Source: JANMGV01 sp037440405 (GTDB lineage Bacteria > Planctomycetota > Planctomycetia > Pirellulales > Pirellulaceae). Taken from it: 64,000 bases of DNA. The notes under the pieces are model-generated. The model was not told where the DNA came from. It searched no databases and saw nothing but the letters and a program-made list of their open reading frames with translations. How positions within the stretch are numbered: the stretch's first letter is position 1; every line of letters begins with the position of its first letter. Positions 1 to 9,862 of this stretch are shown piece after piece. The stretch spans positions 1-64,000 of the forward strand of contig JBBIUE010000007.1 of the NCBI GenBank assembly GCA_037440405.1, written 5' to 3'. The position numbers and the translations under genes were made by a program.

Positions 1-227
1 GTCTTTTTGCTACGCTCAATCCACTCCATCAGCGATGCGAGCATCTCCTTCCATCACCTGTTTCCGAGCCCAATCTTTTATATCACATGTCACAGAAAAG
101 TGGGGCATCTCATTTGGAATCCGGCATAAGCAAATGCAGTCAAAGTCCAATTCGTCAGGTCAGCACCGAGGGTAAGCACGGCTTCATCGCGTTCAAGCCG
201 TCTATGGCGAACTGCACCGACCGACAA

Positions 228-2249
228 TCAACGAATCCATGTGGCCAGCTCGTCGATATCGCGCAGGGTTGGTAGGCAGACTCGAACAACCGCATAACCG
301 CTGTCAAAGATCGGCTTGACCAGCAAGCGACTTATTTGATTCACGTCGACGGGAGCTAAATCAGCGAGGGCCAACTCCATGTCGTCAGTGCTTTTGCCGA
401 GTGGAATCGGCACCACCTTCCATTGAACAAATTGACGTCGGGATTGCGGCGTCGTGAGCACGACTGTGTTCGGTCCAATAATTGCGGCATCCAGCGAGAA
501 TTCCTCAAGATAACGGTTGAGTATCTGCTCGAATGTCCGATGCTGCAATAGACTTAAGCCACGCGTGGAGGGGGTCATGCCATGGCTCCACAAAGCTGGC
601 CAATCAAGTAGCAGGTGGATATCATGCTGTGATGCCGCTTGGCGAAGTAATTGTGGGACTGGCTTTGGTTTATCGATGAGACCGGAGCAGGGGCGACGAA
701 AACGATCCGCAGCGTCACCGATGTCCCAACCTAACTGGAAGGCATTTTCTGGATAGTCATTAGCAATCGTGCAATCGAGCGCTCTGCCAATTCTCGCAAC
801 TAATGCCAATATCCGGTAGCGCTGAATTGGACTGGCTCGATCATCAATCAATAGCTCGGTGCCTTCGAGTCGCATCAACATCGACTCGTCTTCAAGAGAT
901 TCTTTCAACAGCGCTTCGAGTTGCTTAGCCTCTCTTCCATGCAAAGCTTCGGACAGGTCCATCCGAGATGGAACCTTGGCACGAGCGACTTCCGGATCGA
1001 CAAAAAGTATTGGCAGTCCATTGGGAAGATTGCGCATACCGAAATTCAATGGCTCGAAGACTGTCTCAATAAATGTAGCGATATTCATGTTGGAGACGTC
1101 ACAGCTGACCGGAAAATCAAGAGGCACTCCGGCAGCAAGAAAGGATTCCAAGTCCAAACCAATGCCAACGCCCGTCAATTGTGCCAACGCACCCAAAATG
1201 TCCGTGGCAGGTCGGTGATCAGCACTCAATCCGACAATCCGCATCGAATACCAATCGTCGGGATTGATGTCGGGTGATGCCGGAGGATGGACCATTTCGC
1301 CGAAATCGACAATGCGCTTGGCCGGGGTGTTGGTGATTACGTCGCTTCCTGCTTCGCTAAGCAAATCGTTCATGCTCGGGTCCCAGAGTCCTCGCGGGAA
1401 GTTACCCAATCCAGAGTTTGACGGAGCTGGATTCTCAACGGGTGACGCAGCGAGTTCGCTTCCTTTGGGATTCTGCTCTTCGGGGGGCATCGAAGCTTCG
1501 TTCGCGGATAGCGGAGGAACGGACTGAGCGTTCGGATCTTCTTGCGCAACTAGTGGATCGGATGAATTGACAACGGGAATGTCCGCCGGCAGGATGTCTT
1601 GCCAAGTCGTGATGTTTGCAGCATTCGCTCCTTTGGCCTCGTTTGACTTCTCTAGATTCAGCGCCTTATCCTCAGCTGGAGGAGTGGCGTTTCCAAAGGT
1701 AATTTCCGTGGAAAGGTTGGATGGTTCGTTCCTTTGAGGTTTCGCAACTGCATCAGAAATTGCGTTCGAATCGGGCTTGCGAATCGCATTCATGAACACA
1801 ATAAAAGCGATCGTTGAAACGAGAATTCCCCCTAGAGCCAAAAGACCAACCAGCAGTACCTGACGCGAGCGCTGGGCCGACTCGGCAACCCACTCGGTAG
1901 CATGCAGTGGAGTTGACTCGGTGGCCGGATGTAGATCGAGTACCCAGGGATCTGGGGGCACGTTGTCGTGAAAACGTTGTTTGCCATCTTCCTGACTCTT
2001 AACCGTCGCAGGCGTCGGTGAAGAGACCGGTGGATTCGAACTTTCAGCAGCATCCTGGACTTTGGTGACGGCTTCGGAATCGACGTTCTCGTCTTTCGGT
2101 CCACGCACGATGACGCGATTGGGCTCCGAAATGACAATTGGGGCGCCGCATTTCGGACACGGTAACGTCCGTCCGAGTAAATGGGACGAAGTTACTTTGA
2201 GAGCCGTTTGACACGACGGGCAATGTATTTTGAAGGGTTGCAATGCCAA
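228..2249 (-). CDS. Zinc-ribbon membrane protein with STN-like domains
   Basis: Not a named family that I recognise. The N-terminus (about residues 10-43) has two CxxC pairs (CPSC and CPKC), a zinc ribbon of the MJ0042 type. A Ser/Pro/Asn-rich linker follows, then one membrane segment at about 130-155, then a long extracytoplasmic part. Two stretches (about 335-420 and 530-625) have the pattern of STN/secretin short N-terminal domains: an LxxLxxxTG-like helix, a strand pair and a closing ILFVDP or VVLTTP strand. No ATG fits; the start is TTG at 2249, supported by GGAGG four bases upstream (a second in-frame TTG six bases further in has ten-base spacing). It lies 15 bp after the YacL-like gene and is probably cotranscribed. 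Role unknown. Confidence 0.75.
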   Translation of the reverse strand: MALQPFKIHCPSCQTALKVTSSHLLGRTLPCPKCGAPIVISEPNRVIVRGPKDENVDSEAVTKVQDAAESSNPPVSSPTPATVKSQEDGKQRFHDNVPPDPWVLDLHPATESTPLHATEWVAESAQRSRQVLLVGLLALGGILVSTIAFIVFMNAIRKPDSNAISDAVAKPQRNEPSNLSTEITFGNATPPAEDKALNLEKSNEAKGANAANITTWQDILPADIPVVNSSDPLVAQEDPNAQSVPPLSANEASMPPEEQNPKGSELAASPVENPAPSNSGLGNFPRGLWDPSMNDLLSEAGSDVITNTPAKRIVDFGEMVHPPASPDINPDDWYSMRIVGLSADHRPATDILGALAQLTGVGIGLDLESFLAAGVPLDFPVSCDVSNMNIATFIETVFEPLNFGMRNLPNGLPILFVDPEVARAKVPSRMDLSEALHGREAKQLEALLKESLEDESMLMRLEGTELLIDDRASPIQRYRILALVARIGRALDCTIANDYPENAFQLGWDIGDAADRFRRPCSGLIDKPKPVPQLLRQAASQHDIHLLLDWPALWSHGMTPSTRGLSLLQHRTFEQILNRYLEEFSLDAAIIGPNTVVLTTPQSRRQFVQWKVVPIPLGKSTDDMELALADLAPVDVNQISRLLVKPIFDSGYAVVRVCLPTLRDIDELATWIR

Positions 2250-2253
2250 CGAT

Positions 2254-2258
2254 CCTCC
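2254..2258 (-). promoter_or_regulatory. Ribosome binding site deciding a TTG start
   Basis: Reads GGAGG on the minus strand, four bases before the TTG at 2249 and ten before the TTG at 2243. It supports a non-ATG start for the zinc-ribbon/STN-like gene, whose frame has no ATG near its beginning. Confidence 0.55.
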
Positions 2259-2264
2259 AAGAGC

Positions 2265-3452
2265 TTAGTGTGGCGAGTCGTCTCTGGTTCCCTCGTCGAC
2301 TCGCGTAAAAATCATCCGGCCGGCGTTGGTTTGGAGGGTTCCCGTCACAACCACCCAAGCCGACTGACCGATACGACTACGGCCGCCTTCGATAACAACC
2401 ATGGTCCCGTCATCGAGATACCCGACACCCTGATCTGGCCCCTCTCCCATTTTGACGATTCGTATTTGAAATCGTTCCCCTGGCAAAAACTGGGGCCTCA
2501 GGGCATTAGCGATCTCATTAAGATTGATTACCTGGACGTTATGAAGCTTAGCGACCTTGTTAAGGTTAAAGTCGCTCGTCACCACTTTGGCTTCTAATTG
2601 TTTCGCCAACAGTACGAGCTTCATATCAACTGGCTGTCCTGCCAATTCGGGTAACTCCCGATCATAGAGCTGAAAATCCAGTTTCTCGTGATTTCGAAGA
2701 CGGTTCAAGATGTCAAGTCCACGGCGTCCTCGAACACGCCGCATTTTGTCGGAACTGTCCGCAATCGCCTGCAATTCACTTAATACGAATCGCGGCATGA
2801 TCAACTGCCCGTCGATGATTGAAGTGTCCGCCAACTCGGCCAGACGGCCGTCGATAATGCTGCTCGTATCCAGCAAGAGTGGTCGTGCGCCTTTCAAATC
2901 ACGAGCGAACTCTACATAGGGAATCACAAAACGAAAATCGTCCTTCGTCTGCAATACGCGACTGATGCACAAGTAGGACAAAATAGTACCCAAGAAAAGC
3001 GTTATTTCCGTTCGATAATTGGAGCCCGTAAGGAGAGGGTTCAGCGCAGCCGTCAGTGCATAAGTCATCAGCATGCCGATCAAGAGCCCAAAATAGATGG
3101 CGGATATTGTCTCGATCGGACGTTTGATCGAGAAGACGTCGACCATGATGATGATAAGGCCGATCACAATGATAATCCACATCATCAGCATCGGATTGAC
3201 GTACGCCCCGAGTCCGGTGTTTCCGCTCCACCAAGTCTCGTCGCCCATTTTTTGGGCCACCGAAATTGCAACGCCAGCTACGAATACCAAATAGACTAAG
3301 CGAATCAGCCAAAGCGACAGATTGAACTGCCGCAGTTTGTCGGTAATGGACGTTTGAACGGCCCGAGTAGTATGAGCATCCGGCGCTAGGGTATCCAAGA
3401 ATGGTCTCTCGTATTGAACTTGAGAATCGCTCCGCTGTATGACTGTCTGCAT
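2265..3452 (-). CDS. YacL-like PIN/TRAM domain membrane protein
   Basis: Four probable membrane helices occupy about residues 45-165. A PIN nuclease fold starts at about residue 190 (LLLDTSSIIDGR, first acidic residue Asp195; later acidic positions in DILNRL, DMKLV and TSDFN), and a C-terminal TRAM-like beta domain starts at about residue 318. This order (TM4, PIN, TRAM) and the length near 395 match the YacL family of Bacillus and its planctomycete relatives. PIN domains are metal-dependent RNases; the cellular role of YacL proteins is not settled. It lies between the ResB-CcsA gene (98 bp upstream) and the zinc-ribbon gene (15 bp downstream), all on one strand. Confidence 0.85.
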   Translation of the reverse strand: MQTVIQRSDSQVQYERPFLDTLAPDAHTTRAVQTSITDKLRQFNLSLWLIRLVYLVFVAGVAISVAQKMGDETWWSGNTGLGAYVNPMLMMWIIIVIGLIIIMVDVFSIKRPIETISAIYFGLLIGMLMTYALTAALNPLLTGSNYRTEITLFLGTILSYLCISRVLQTKDDFRFVIPYVEFARDLKGARPLLLDTSSIIDGRLAELADTSIIDGQLIMPRFVLSELQAIADSSDKMRRVRGRRGLDILNRLRNHEKLDFQLYDRELPELAGQPVDMKLVLLAKQLEAKVVTSDFNLNKVAKLHNVQVINLNEIANALRPQFLPGERFQIRIVKMGEGPDQGVGYLDDGTMVVIEGGRSRIGQSAWVVVTGTLQTNAGRMIFTRVDEGTRDDSPH

Positions 3453-3550
3453 GTCACTGAATTGAATTCAAGCCATGCCGTTCAACATCATTCTATAGCG
3501 CTTCTGGACGTCCTGAAACGCTTCTTTCTGAATGAGTCCATTAGTGAATT

Positions 3551-6500
3551 CTACGATGAAGCTAGCGGACTGGACGGAGCAATTTTCGTATGCACCATGG
3601 TAAAATAGGCTAAAAAGCCCATCGCAATGAGATTCGCGAACACAAACCCCACAAAGGAGTACCAAGCACTGGAAGTAAATCCGTAGCTGTGCAAGCCAAT
3701 TTGGAGCTGATTGGTCCCGAACCATGACCAAGCTGTAACGATATTACCGATCATGGCGAGTAGGGCAAAACCTCGTTCAGCAACCAGTCGATCCCATCGA
3801 GCATGCAGCAAAAGAGCGTTCCACAGGACGATCATCAGGGCACCGTTCTCCTTCGGGTCCCAACCCCAGAATCGGCCCCAGCTATCGTCGGCCCATAGCC
3901 CCCCCAACACGGTTCCAACGAAACTGAAGAACAAGGCGAAACAAACAACTGCGTAACACATTCGATACAGTAATGCGTGCCGATCTGTGCTGTCACTTTG
4001 CTGAACCGAAGTCGATTTGGACGCCGAAGTCGACTTGCGAGCTGCTTCTTCGCTTGACAGCTTACTCGACTTGACCAGAGAAGCTGCCGACGCTGCCGCT
4101 AGCTGAGCTCGAGCCAGTTCGACCAGTAGGATGATGGCTATCGTCCCGGCGACGAAAGTAGCCGTGTAGCCAAGTGCCACCGTCGTGACATGCGTTGTCA
4201 ACCAGAACTGAGTATCGAGCACGGCCTCGAGCACGGGCATGGTGTCCCCCGCGCTCAGTCCCCAGGCCACAATCAAGGTCACAAATCCAGCGATCGAACC
4301 AACGAGAGTGGCTAGTCCCAAGGGGTAAATCGCTTCCAGTACAAGAGCGAACAAGACGGCTCCCCATCCAATGAAAACCGCAGAGGAATACAAACTGACT
4401 ACCGGCGGTCGTTCCGATAGATAAATTCGAAACGCAACTGCGAAGGTATGGATTGCGAATGTTGATAGGCAAAGCCAAAAGGCAGCTCGTTGTAACGATG
4501 ATTTCCAAATGAGAAACTGTGCAAAACCGAGAACTCCCACCAAGACGTAGAGATACATGGCCGTATTCACTGGATCGAAGTGATTAAACCACGCCTCGTA
4601 AGATAGTTTCTTTGCACGCTCTTCCGACACACTTTTGGGTTGGAGGAGATTCAGGTAGTCGATAACAGCTTTATTGAATTTCTTGGCATCACCGGAACGA
4701 TAATGATCGATCACATCGCTAATTTTTGCTAATGGTTCGCGATCAAACGGCAGTTCCAGCTGATTGGACACGAAAGCGCGGAAGAATGCGGGGCCGTAGG
4801 CTCTCCATCGTCGATTGGCAACATCATCCTCCGAATCGAGAAGTTTTGCCTCATCGGGGGGAGGTAGAATGCCGGGCGGATTCGTCGATTCCAAAACCTG
4901 CATTTGACGAAAAATCTCCATCAATTCTCGCTGAAACCTGCCTCGCGACTCATCAGAGTCATCTGCCGGCATTCGCGGCAGCAGCGGTCGATAGGAATAG
5001 AGTACCGACTCAAACAAGCCAAACTTCGTGTTGATTTCTGCCAGCTTGCGCTGTTCGAAAGACCACTGAGCCATGTCGATGTCTTGGAGCTTGCGTAACT
5101 CTTCGCGAACTTCAGGCATGAATTTGCGGATCTGCTCATAGCTGTAGAGTTTTCGGCGAGTCCGCTCAAGTTGGAACCGGTCCAGCAAGCTTTTCTCATC
5201 CACTCGGAAGACGAGAGCTGTGTCGACCCATGGGGCATCGGCGATCACCCCCATCAGCCACTGGGTTGCAGAGATCTTTCGATAGGGATCCTTCGGGTCC
5301 TTGGGATTCGCGTCAGGGATGTAAGCCGATGTTTTATTCGAGATGGCTTGGACCAAGTTGCGTGCGACTGTATCGAACGGCTTCAACCTGCCTTCGTGTT
5401 CCATGGGGATGGTGGCAACTAACGACCAGTCCAATCCTTGACTGTCGGGCGACGGCAAACGAACTCGGTAAGCGACAAGAGCAAGGATCGCCAATCCGAT
5501 CATGATGGGAATCCACGGCTCACCAAAGCGATTCGTGTTCTTCGTTTTCAATTGAGAACGATCGTAGCGAGCGGCGAATCGGACGAACGTGTTGCCAAAG
5601 TGAGCCAGCATCCCCAAACCTACGAGGACACAACAAACATAGGGAATCAACCAACCGGCATTGGTGACGACTTGAAGCGTCGAAACTTCAACTCCACTTT
5701 CTTCCGCCGAGCTGTATCCGGATTGGTAGAATGTTTCGCCCTGGTAACGCATCGGATTATTCATCCAGATACGGTTTGTCTGCTGCTGTCCCGACTCCTG
5801 ATCGATGACGGTTACGAACGATGAAAAATCTCGCGGCTTGGGAGAACCACTGTAGTTGATTCGCCTCACGTCATCGAGAGTCAGCGAGTACGGTTTGTAG
5901 CTCCGTCGAAACCGAAGCTCCATGTCAAATTTGCCTTGTGCGAGGAGGAACGTTTCCGGTTTGGCTCGTGGCATGAGCTGCGTTTCGTTCAACCACTGCG
6001 AGACAAGATAGGTTCCCAGTTCCTTGGTCGTTTCTTTTTCGCGGAGAGTAACGTACGCGGAAGCGATATTGGTTTTGTTGCTTGTCCCGCCTTCCGTTTT
6101 CGCTAGCGTCGCGATCCAATCTTTTCCCGAACCTTCGTCAGCTAGGTTCGAACCTCCTTCGGTCGCTCGTTTGATATTCGAATTGCGCATCCATTCTCGG
6201 CACAAGATATCGAAAGGCAAATCCGGATGCACGATCCACTTGCCATCAGCTTTGGACCGCTCCAGGGCGGACGCGCTGATGGCAACGACCTTATCCTTGG
6301 TTGCATCGCGAGCATCGATTACCGCAAGTTCGATCTCATCGAGTCGATAACTCTCGTTAGTCGATTGACCTTCCTTCAGCGTGATCCGTTCCTCGATTTG
6401 CTTGTCTCCGAACAAAAACTGTCCGAGCATCAACAAAGCGATCGCCAGATGAATCAGCACGTTGCCACCTCTTTTGCCAAAAAGCAGCACCAATCCCGCC

Positions 6501-7234
6501 AGCAGGGTGAGACTAACCAAGAAGCTTCGCCCCAGTTGCCAAACGATTCGCAAGCCTGGATCTCCGATGCGTGTTTGGCTGATCAGCAAATAGATGGCGA
6601 GTCCGGAAAGGATGGATGCTGTTATCCAAGCTACCCATCGCATCAGCGTCGTCTGAGGCCGCCATAACGTGGCCCACGCTAGGCTAAGCCCCGCCATTCC
6701 AATGACGGACCACTTGCTGATCAGCCACAATGTTCCATAGTCGATGGGCGGTTCTCCTTGAATACCGTCACCGCGGTGGGCACTGAAGATGATCATGCCA
6801 ATCAAGACAAATCCGATCGCAGTCAACAGCAATCCCCAGGCAAGCTTGGCACCTTTGGCCTGCATGGAAAATCGAGTCAATTTCGCTGCGATCAAATTGA
6901 CAAGCAGAATGAAACCAACAAGCGCTCCGCCAGGAAACGGTATGGCCCCTGGAATTGGCTCACTATGCGGATAGAGCGTCGTTGGCAAGAACACATCGAG
7001 TGGAACGACAGCGATAAAGCTATTGAAGTAGAGTCGTTTCACCTCTGGAATGCTCTGGTCATCTTGCGCAAGTGTCCCCACCAACAGCAAGAACATGCCA
7101 AGAGCAAACATGGTTACCGTGATCTTTAACGATCCCATCCAGACCAACGCCGTGCGGAAAGTACGCGCAATCGTCGCCGATTGCTCCTGCACGTACGAAC
7201 TCTCCCAACCGTCGTTCCACGTTCCCGTCGACAT
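3551..7234 (-). CDS. ResB-CcsA fusion, cytochrome c biogenesis (System II)
   Basis: One 1227-residue polypeptide joins both halves of the System II haem-delivery and ligation machinery. The N-terminal half is ResB/Ccs1-like (helix at about 32-57 after MGSLKITV, then several helices and a large periplasmic region). The C-terminal half is CcsA-like with the haem-binding WWD segment from about residue 1119 (WGRFWGWDPKENGA), the preceding histidine in LTTHVTT and the following one in GLHSYGF. Between them is a soluble block of roughly 250 residues (about 640-880) rich in charged residues. Such fusions are known in epsilonproteobacteria, Bacteroidetes and planctomycetes. It should attach haem to CxxCH sites of exported cytochromes, such as the DUF1592 protein in this window. 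Confidence 0.9.
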   Translation of the reverse strand: MSTGTWNDGWESSYVQEQSATIARTFRTALVWMGSLKITVTMFALGMFLLLVGTLAQDDQSIPEVKRLYFNSFIAVVPLDVFLPTTLYPHSEPIPGAIPFPGGALVGFILLVNLIAAKLTRFSMQAKGAKLAWGLLLTAIGFVLIGMIIFSAHRGDGIQGEPPIDYGTLWLISKWSVIGMAGLSLAWATLWRPQTTLMRWVAWITASILSGLAIYLLISQTRIGDPGLRIVWQLGRSFLVSLTLLAGLVLLFGKRGGNVLIHLAIALLMLGQFLFGDKQIEERITLKEGQSTNESYRLDEIELAVIDARDATKDKVVAISASALERSKADGKWIVHPDLPFDILCREWMRNSNIKRATEGGSNLADEGSGKDWIATLAKTEGGTSNKTNIASAYVTLREKETTKELGTYLVSQWLNETQLMPRAKPETFLLAQGKFDMELRFRRSYKPYSLTLDDVRRINYSGSPKPRDFSSFVTVIDQESGQQQTNRIWMNNPMRYQGETFYQSGYSSAEESGVEVSTLQVVTNAGWLIPYVCCVLVGLGMLAHFGNTFVRFAARYDRSQLKTKNTNRFGEPWIPIMIGLAILALVAYRVRLPSPDSQGLDWSLVATIPMEHEGRLKPFDTVARNLVQAISNKTSAYIPDANPKDPKDPYRKISATQWLMGVIADAPWVDTALVFRVDEKSLLDRFQLERTRRKLYSYEQIRKFMPEVREELRKLQDIDMAQWSFEQRKLAEINTKFGLFESVLYSYRPLLPRMPADDSDESRGRFQRELMEIFRQMQVLESTNPPGILPPPDEAKLLDSEDDVANRRWRAYGPAFFRAFVSNQLELPFDREPLAKISDVIDHYRSGDAKKFNKAVIDYLNLLQPKSVSEERAKKLSYEAWFNHFDPVNTAMYLYVLVGVLGFAQFLIWKSSLQRAAFWLCLSTFAIHTFAVAFRIYLSERPPVVSLYSSAVFIGWGAVLFALVLEAIYPLGLATLVGSIAGFVTLIVAWGLSAGDTMPVLEAVLDTQFWLTTHVTTVALGYTATFVAGTIAIILLVELARAQLAAASAASLVKSSKLSSEEAARKSTSASKSTSVQQSDSTDRHALLYRMCYAVVCFALFFSFVGTVLGGLWADDSWGRFWGWDPKENGALMIVLWNALLLHARWDRLVAERGFALLAMIGNIVTAWSWFGTNQLQIGLHSYGFTSSAWYSFVGFVFANLIAMGFLAYFTMVHTKIAPSSPLASS

Positions 7235-7309
7235 TCTCTACCTCAATCGTTTCATAAATGTCGTATTCACTAAGCCCCTGTTCCAGGGGTTCATTGGATG
7301 GAGCCAAGA

Positions 7310-8431
7310 TCACCAGCGAATCGAGTCCACGAACTGAAGAAAGTTTTCTTTCTCTTTGTCAATGAGCGCTCCGCTGCCTCGCAGCTTCACAAATATCGTT
7401 TCCGGCGCGCCCTCTGTCGGAACCATGGCGATTAACATCGCCGGCGCTTGGGCATCCGAGGAATCATCGCTACCAAACTGTACGATTCGAACTGTGTGAT
7501 GGTTGAGTTCGACCGTCTCCATCTGTTCCACTGCTTTCCTGGCCGCAATCCGGTTTTCCTCTTCACTCAATCTCTGCCCTACCTGCTGTTGCCACATGGC
7601 TGAGTTTTGTTCGAGATCATCCTTAGCGACACTGACCGTCACTTCTCCCGATTCCCCGGCATCGGCTATTTCGAAGGAGGCTAATCGGAACGGATTCGAA
7701 CCGGCAAATCGCCAGTGGGCCGGAGCTTGATACTGAATCGGCGATGGAGTGTTGGCTGTCATTGATGGGCTTGAATCCGACTTGGAAACAGGCACGCCCT
7801 CGCGATTGTCTGAAGTCATCGATTCGAGAGGAGTCGCTCGGCTTGCCGTCGAACTGGCGACCATCCGCTTCCCCTGGAGATCGACGATCAACGCATTCCG
7901 TCCGTCTTCGCCAGCCGCTACTTCTTGGATGCTCGAGCGTAACAGTGCCATGCTCTGAGGCTCAAGCATCACTTGGCCCCGCCAGCGATTGATGTTCTCT
8001 TCGAGATAGCGTTCCCAGTTATCGATGGGGGCTCCCAAAACGGTGACTGCAAATCGGATCGGCGGATCGGAATGTCGGCATTCCAAGTTTGCGATAGCCA
8101 TGCCCGATCCGGCCGTTTGGCTCCAGCCAGACGGCAGCTTCCAAATAGGCCCTCCCCGATCGTCGAATCGCAGATCCTGAACAATTTGGGAAAGTTCGCC
8201 AGAAAGAGCGTCTAACCTTTGCGGCTGCTCAAATGCCTTAATGAAATAAACGGAATCTCCGTTTGGAATGATCGCTGCCAATATCCTCGCAGGTTCACTT
8301 GCAGCAGGCGATTTTTTCGCGACTTCATACACTCGAATCTCCTCTTCGCGATCGCAGCCGCAGATCGAAAAGAAAGATATCGCCATGAGACAAAGGAACT
8401 TAAGATGTTCTCGAAGATGCAACAACGTCAT
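7310..8431 (-). CDS. Putative lipoprotein upstream of ResB-CcsA
   Basis: Start chosen at ATG 8431 because the next residues form a signal peptide with a lipobox-like end (ICGC) and then a charged mature start. The upstream extension in the frame lacks signal character. The mature protein of about 350 residues appears to contain the same module twice: a WKLPSGW or PAHWRFAG opening, a beta-rich stretch, then a WRGQV or WQQQVGQ helix. No enzyme motif is visible. It lies 75 bp upstream of the ResB-CcsA gene on the same strand, so an envelope role linked to cytochrome maturation is possible but inferred only from position. Confidence 0.7.
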   Translation of the reverse strand: MTLLHLREHLKFLCLMAISFFSICGCDREEEIRVYEVAKKSPAASEPARILAAIIPNGDSVYFIKAFEQPQRLDALSGELSQIVQDLRFDDRGGPIWKLPSGWSQTAGSGMAIANLECRHSDPPIRFAVTVLGAPIDNWERYLEENINRWRGQVMLEPQSMALLRSSIQEVAAGEDGRNALIVDLQGKRMVASSTASRATPLESMTSDNREGVPVSKSDSSPSMTANTPSPIQYQAPAHWRFAGSNPFRLASFEIADAGESGEVTVSVAKDDLEQNSAMWQQQVGQRLSEEENRIAARKAVEQMETVELNHHTVRIVQFGSDDSSDAQAPAMLIAMVPTEGAPETIFVKLRGSGALIDKEKENFLQFVDSIRW

Positions 8432-8774
8432 GCATAAACTTTCTGAGGGGGAGGCAAATCGAACATCGCGATCTGCACCTTGGGAAACTGGCACATCCAA
8501 CCATATTTTAGGTGAAACTCAACAACGTGAGCAGACGAATTCTGCCACCATGGTGGGGATTGAGGGTGGGAACGCGGCAGGACAACTCTTGAACCATGTT
8601 TATCTCATCTACGATGGAGATTGTCAAAGCACGCGATGTTCTCAGAAACAATCGCTCGCCAGCGATTTCTATCGAATGCGATTCTAGTTGCTGCGCAGAG
8701 AGACGAAAGAACAGGGATTTTCTGGCAGTTTTGTACTCAAGAAAGTGAAGAATCGCCCACCAGCAAGCCCAAAT
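8432..8774. other. Intergenic region between two lipoprotein genes
   Basis: About 340 bp between the two putative lipoprotein genes. I see no convincing coding frame, RNA gene or terminator. It presumably holds the promoter of the gene starting at 8431. Confidence 0.4.
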
Positions 8775-9230
8775 TCAGTCGTTCGATGAGCCTCTGACTC
8801 GCCATACCGAAGGCAACGAATGTTGATTGTCATCTTCACGATCATTGCCTTGCGACAATTTGGTTCTACCTGTTCGCAGTGATTCGTTGTCTCTACCAGC
8901 CAAAGACATGCGCTCTTTAGGGCGATTTCCCCACACCTTCGCGAGCAACAATTCGCTCTCGGCAATGCGTTCTTCCAACAGTTTGTTACGTTGCACTAGC
9001 TGGTCATTGAGCATTCGTTGGCGATTGCACTCCTCCGTCAATTTCTGATTCTCGTTGAGACTGGAACGATTGAACAATTGAAAGTCCCCTCCGCTGCGGC
9101 AACCCAGCACAGATGTTAGAACGAAGACGGCAAGGACGAAAACGATCGGCGAGCGTGGAAACGAACTGATCCTGATTCGTAAAGCCGAATCAAAGCTCTT
9201 ACCATTTATTACTGGGTTGACGTTCACCAT
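8775..9230 (-). CDS. Small coiled-coil lipoprotein
   Basis: About 151 residues from ATG 9230; a longer reading begins at a TTG at 9287. A hydrophobic signal segment ends in a VLGC lipobox, giving a predicted lipid-anchored Cys near residue 44. The mature part opens with a helix rich in Glu, Asn, Gln and Leu (NENQKLTEE to ERIAESELLL) that looks like a short coiled coil, followed by a polar, probably disordered tail. No named family recognised. Confidence is moderate because the gene is short and has no strong ribosome binding site. Confidence 0.5.
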   Translation of the reverse strand: MVNVNPVINGKSFDSALRIRISSFPRSPIVFVLAVFVLTSVLGCRSGGDFQLFNRSSLNENQKLTEECNRQRMLNDQLVQRNKLLEERIAESELLLAKVWGNRPKERMSLAGRDNESLRTGRTKLSQGNDREDDNQHSLPSVWRVRGSSND

Positions 9231-9862
9231 CACCAAGCTCTTTTCGGCGTACAGTATTTTACCTGCATCGTTTCTGGGCGATATCAATTCACGAAGGGCA
9301 AATCTCTAGTCGAACGGCTCAAGTCGTCCGTATCATCGCCGGACTCCTTACGATGACAGGTCGGCTCACGGACAAGGTTAGCTATTCCAACTCCGCTGAA
9401 AAACAGAATGTTATAGTGCTAGCTTCGCCCGACGCGCCGGTGATGGCAGACCATGTAAAGCCGCAAGTGATTGCATCCATCGCAGCCTGGACTGCGTAGA
9501 CATCAACAGTCAAACAAGGGTCGGTAACAAAAATCGCAAGTAAAGTGAAGGGCAGTTTGGGCGCGAGGAACTTCAAGAATGTGCAGTCAACGGGAGTGAT
9601 TGAGCACTGATTACCGGGAGTCCTCGCTTACTGCCGCCAACCCTCGAAGCGGTGAATCGCAAGCTTCTCGGGTTATTCCAGCTTGACGATCGCATTCGCA
9701 GGGTCCGGACTCGGTTTTCCACGTATACGGGAAAAGCTTGTCCAATCGATTCGTTCGCTTCAAGTCCAGGTTCGTCCGATTCCAAATCGAGGATCGACCA
9801 TTCATTTGATCGAAGCGAATTCGACACCAGGGGGATCAACGGAGAGGACTCCCGCGATGCAC
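9231..9862. other. Intergenic region downstream of glgX
   Basis: About 630 bp between the end of glgX and the coiled-coil lipoprotein gene. Short frames on both strands lack a family resemblance or a credible start. I see no tRNA, repeat or terminator. Confidence 0.4.

Noticed and set aside
9382..9576. 64-codon minus-strand frame starting with a signal-peptide-like stretch (MKFLAPKLPFTLL)
   Set aside because: The start codon is TTG without a binding site, and the rest lacks structure; likely chance.
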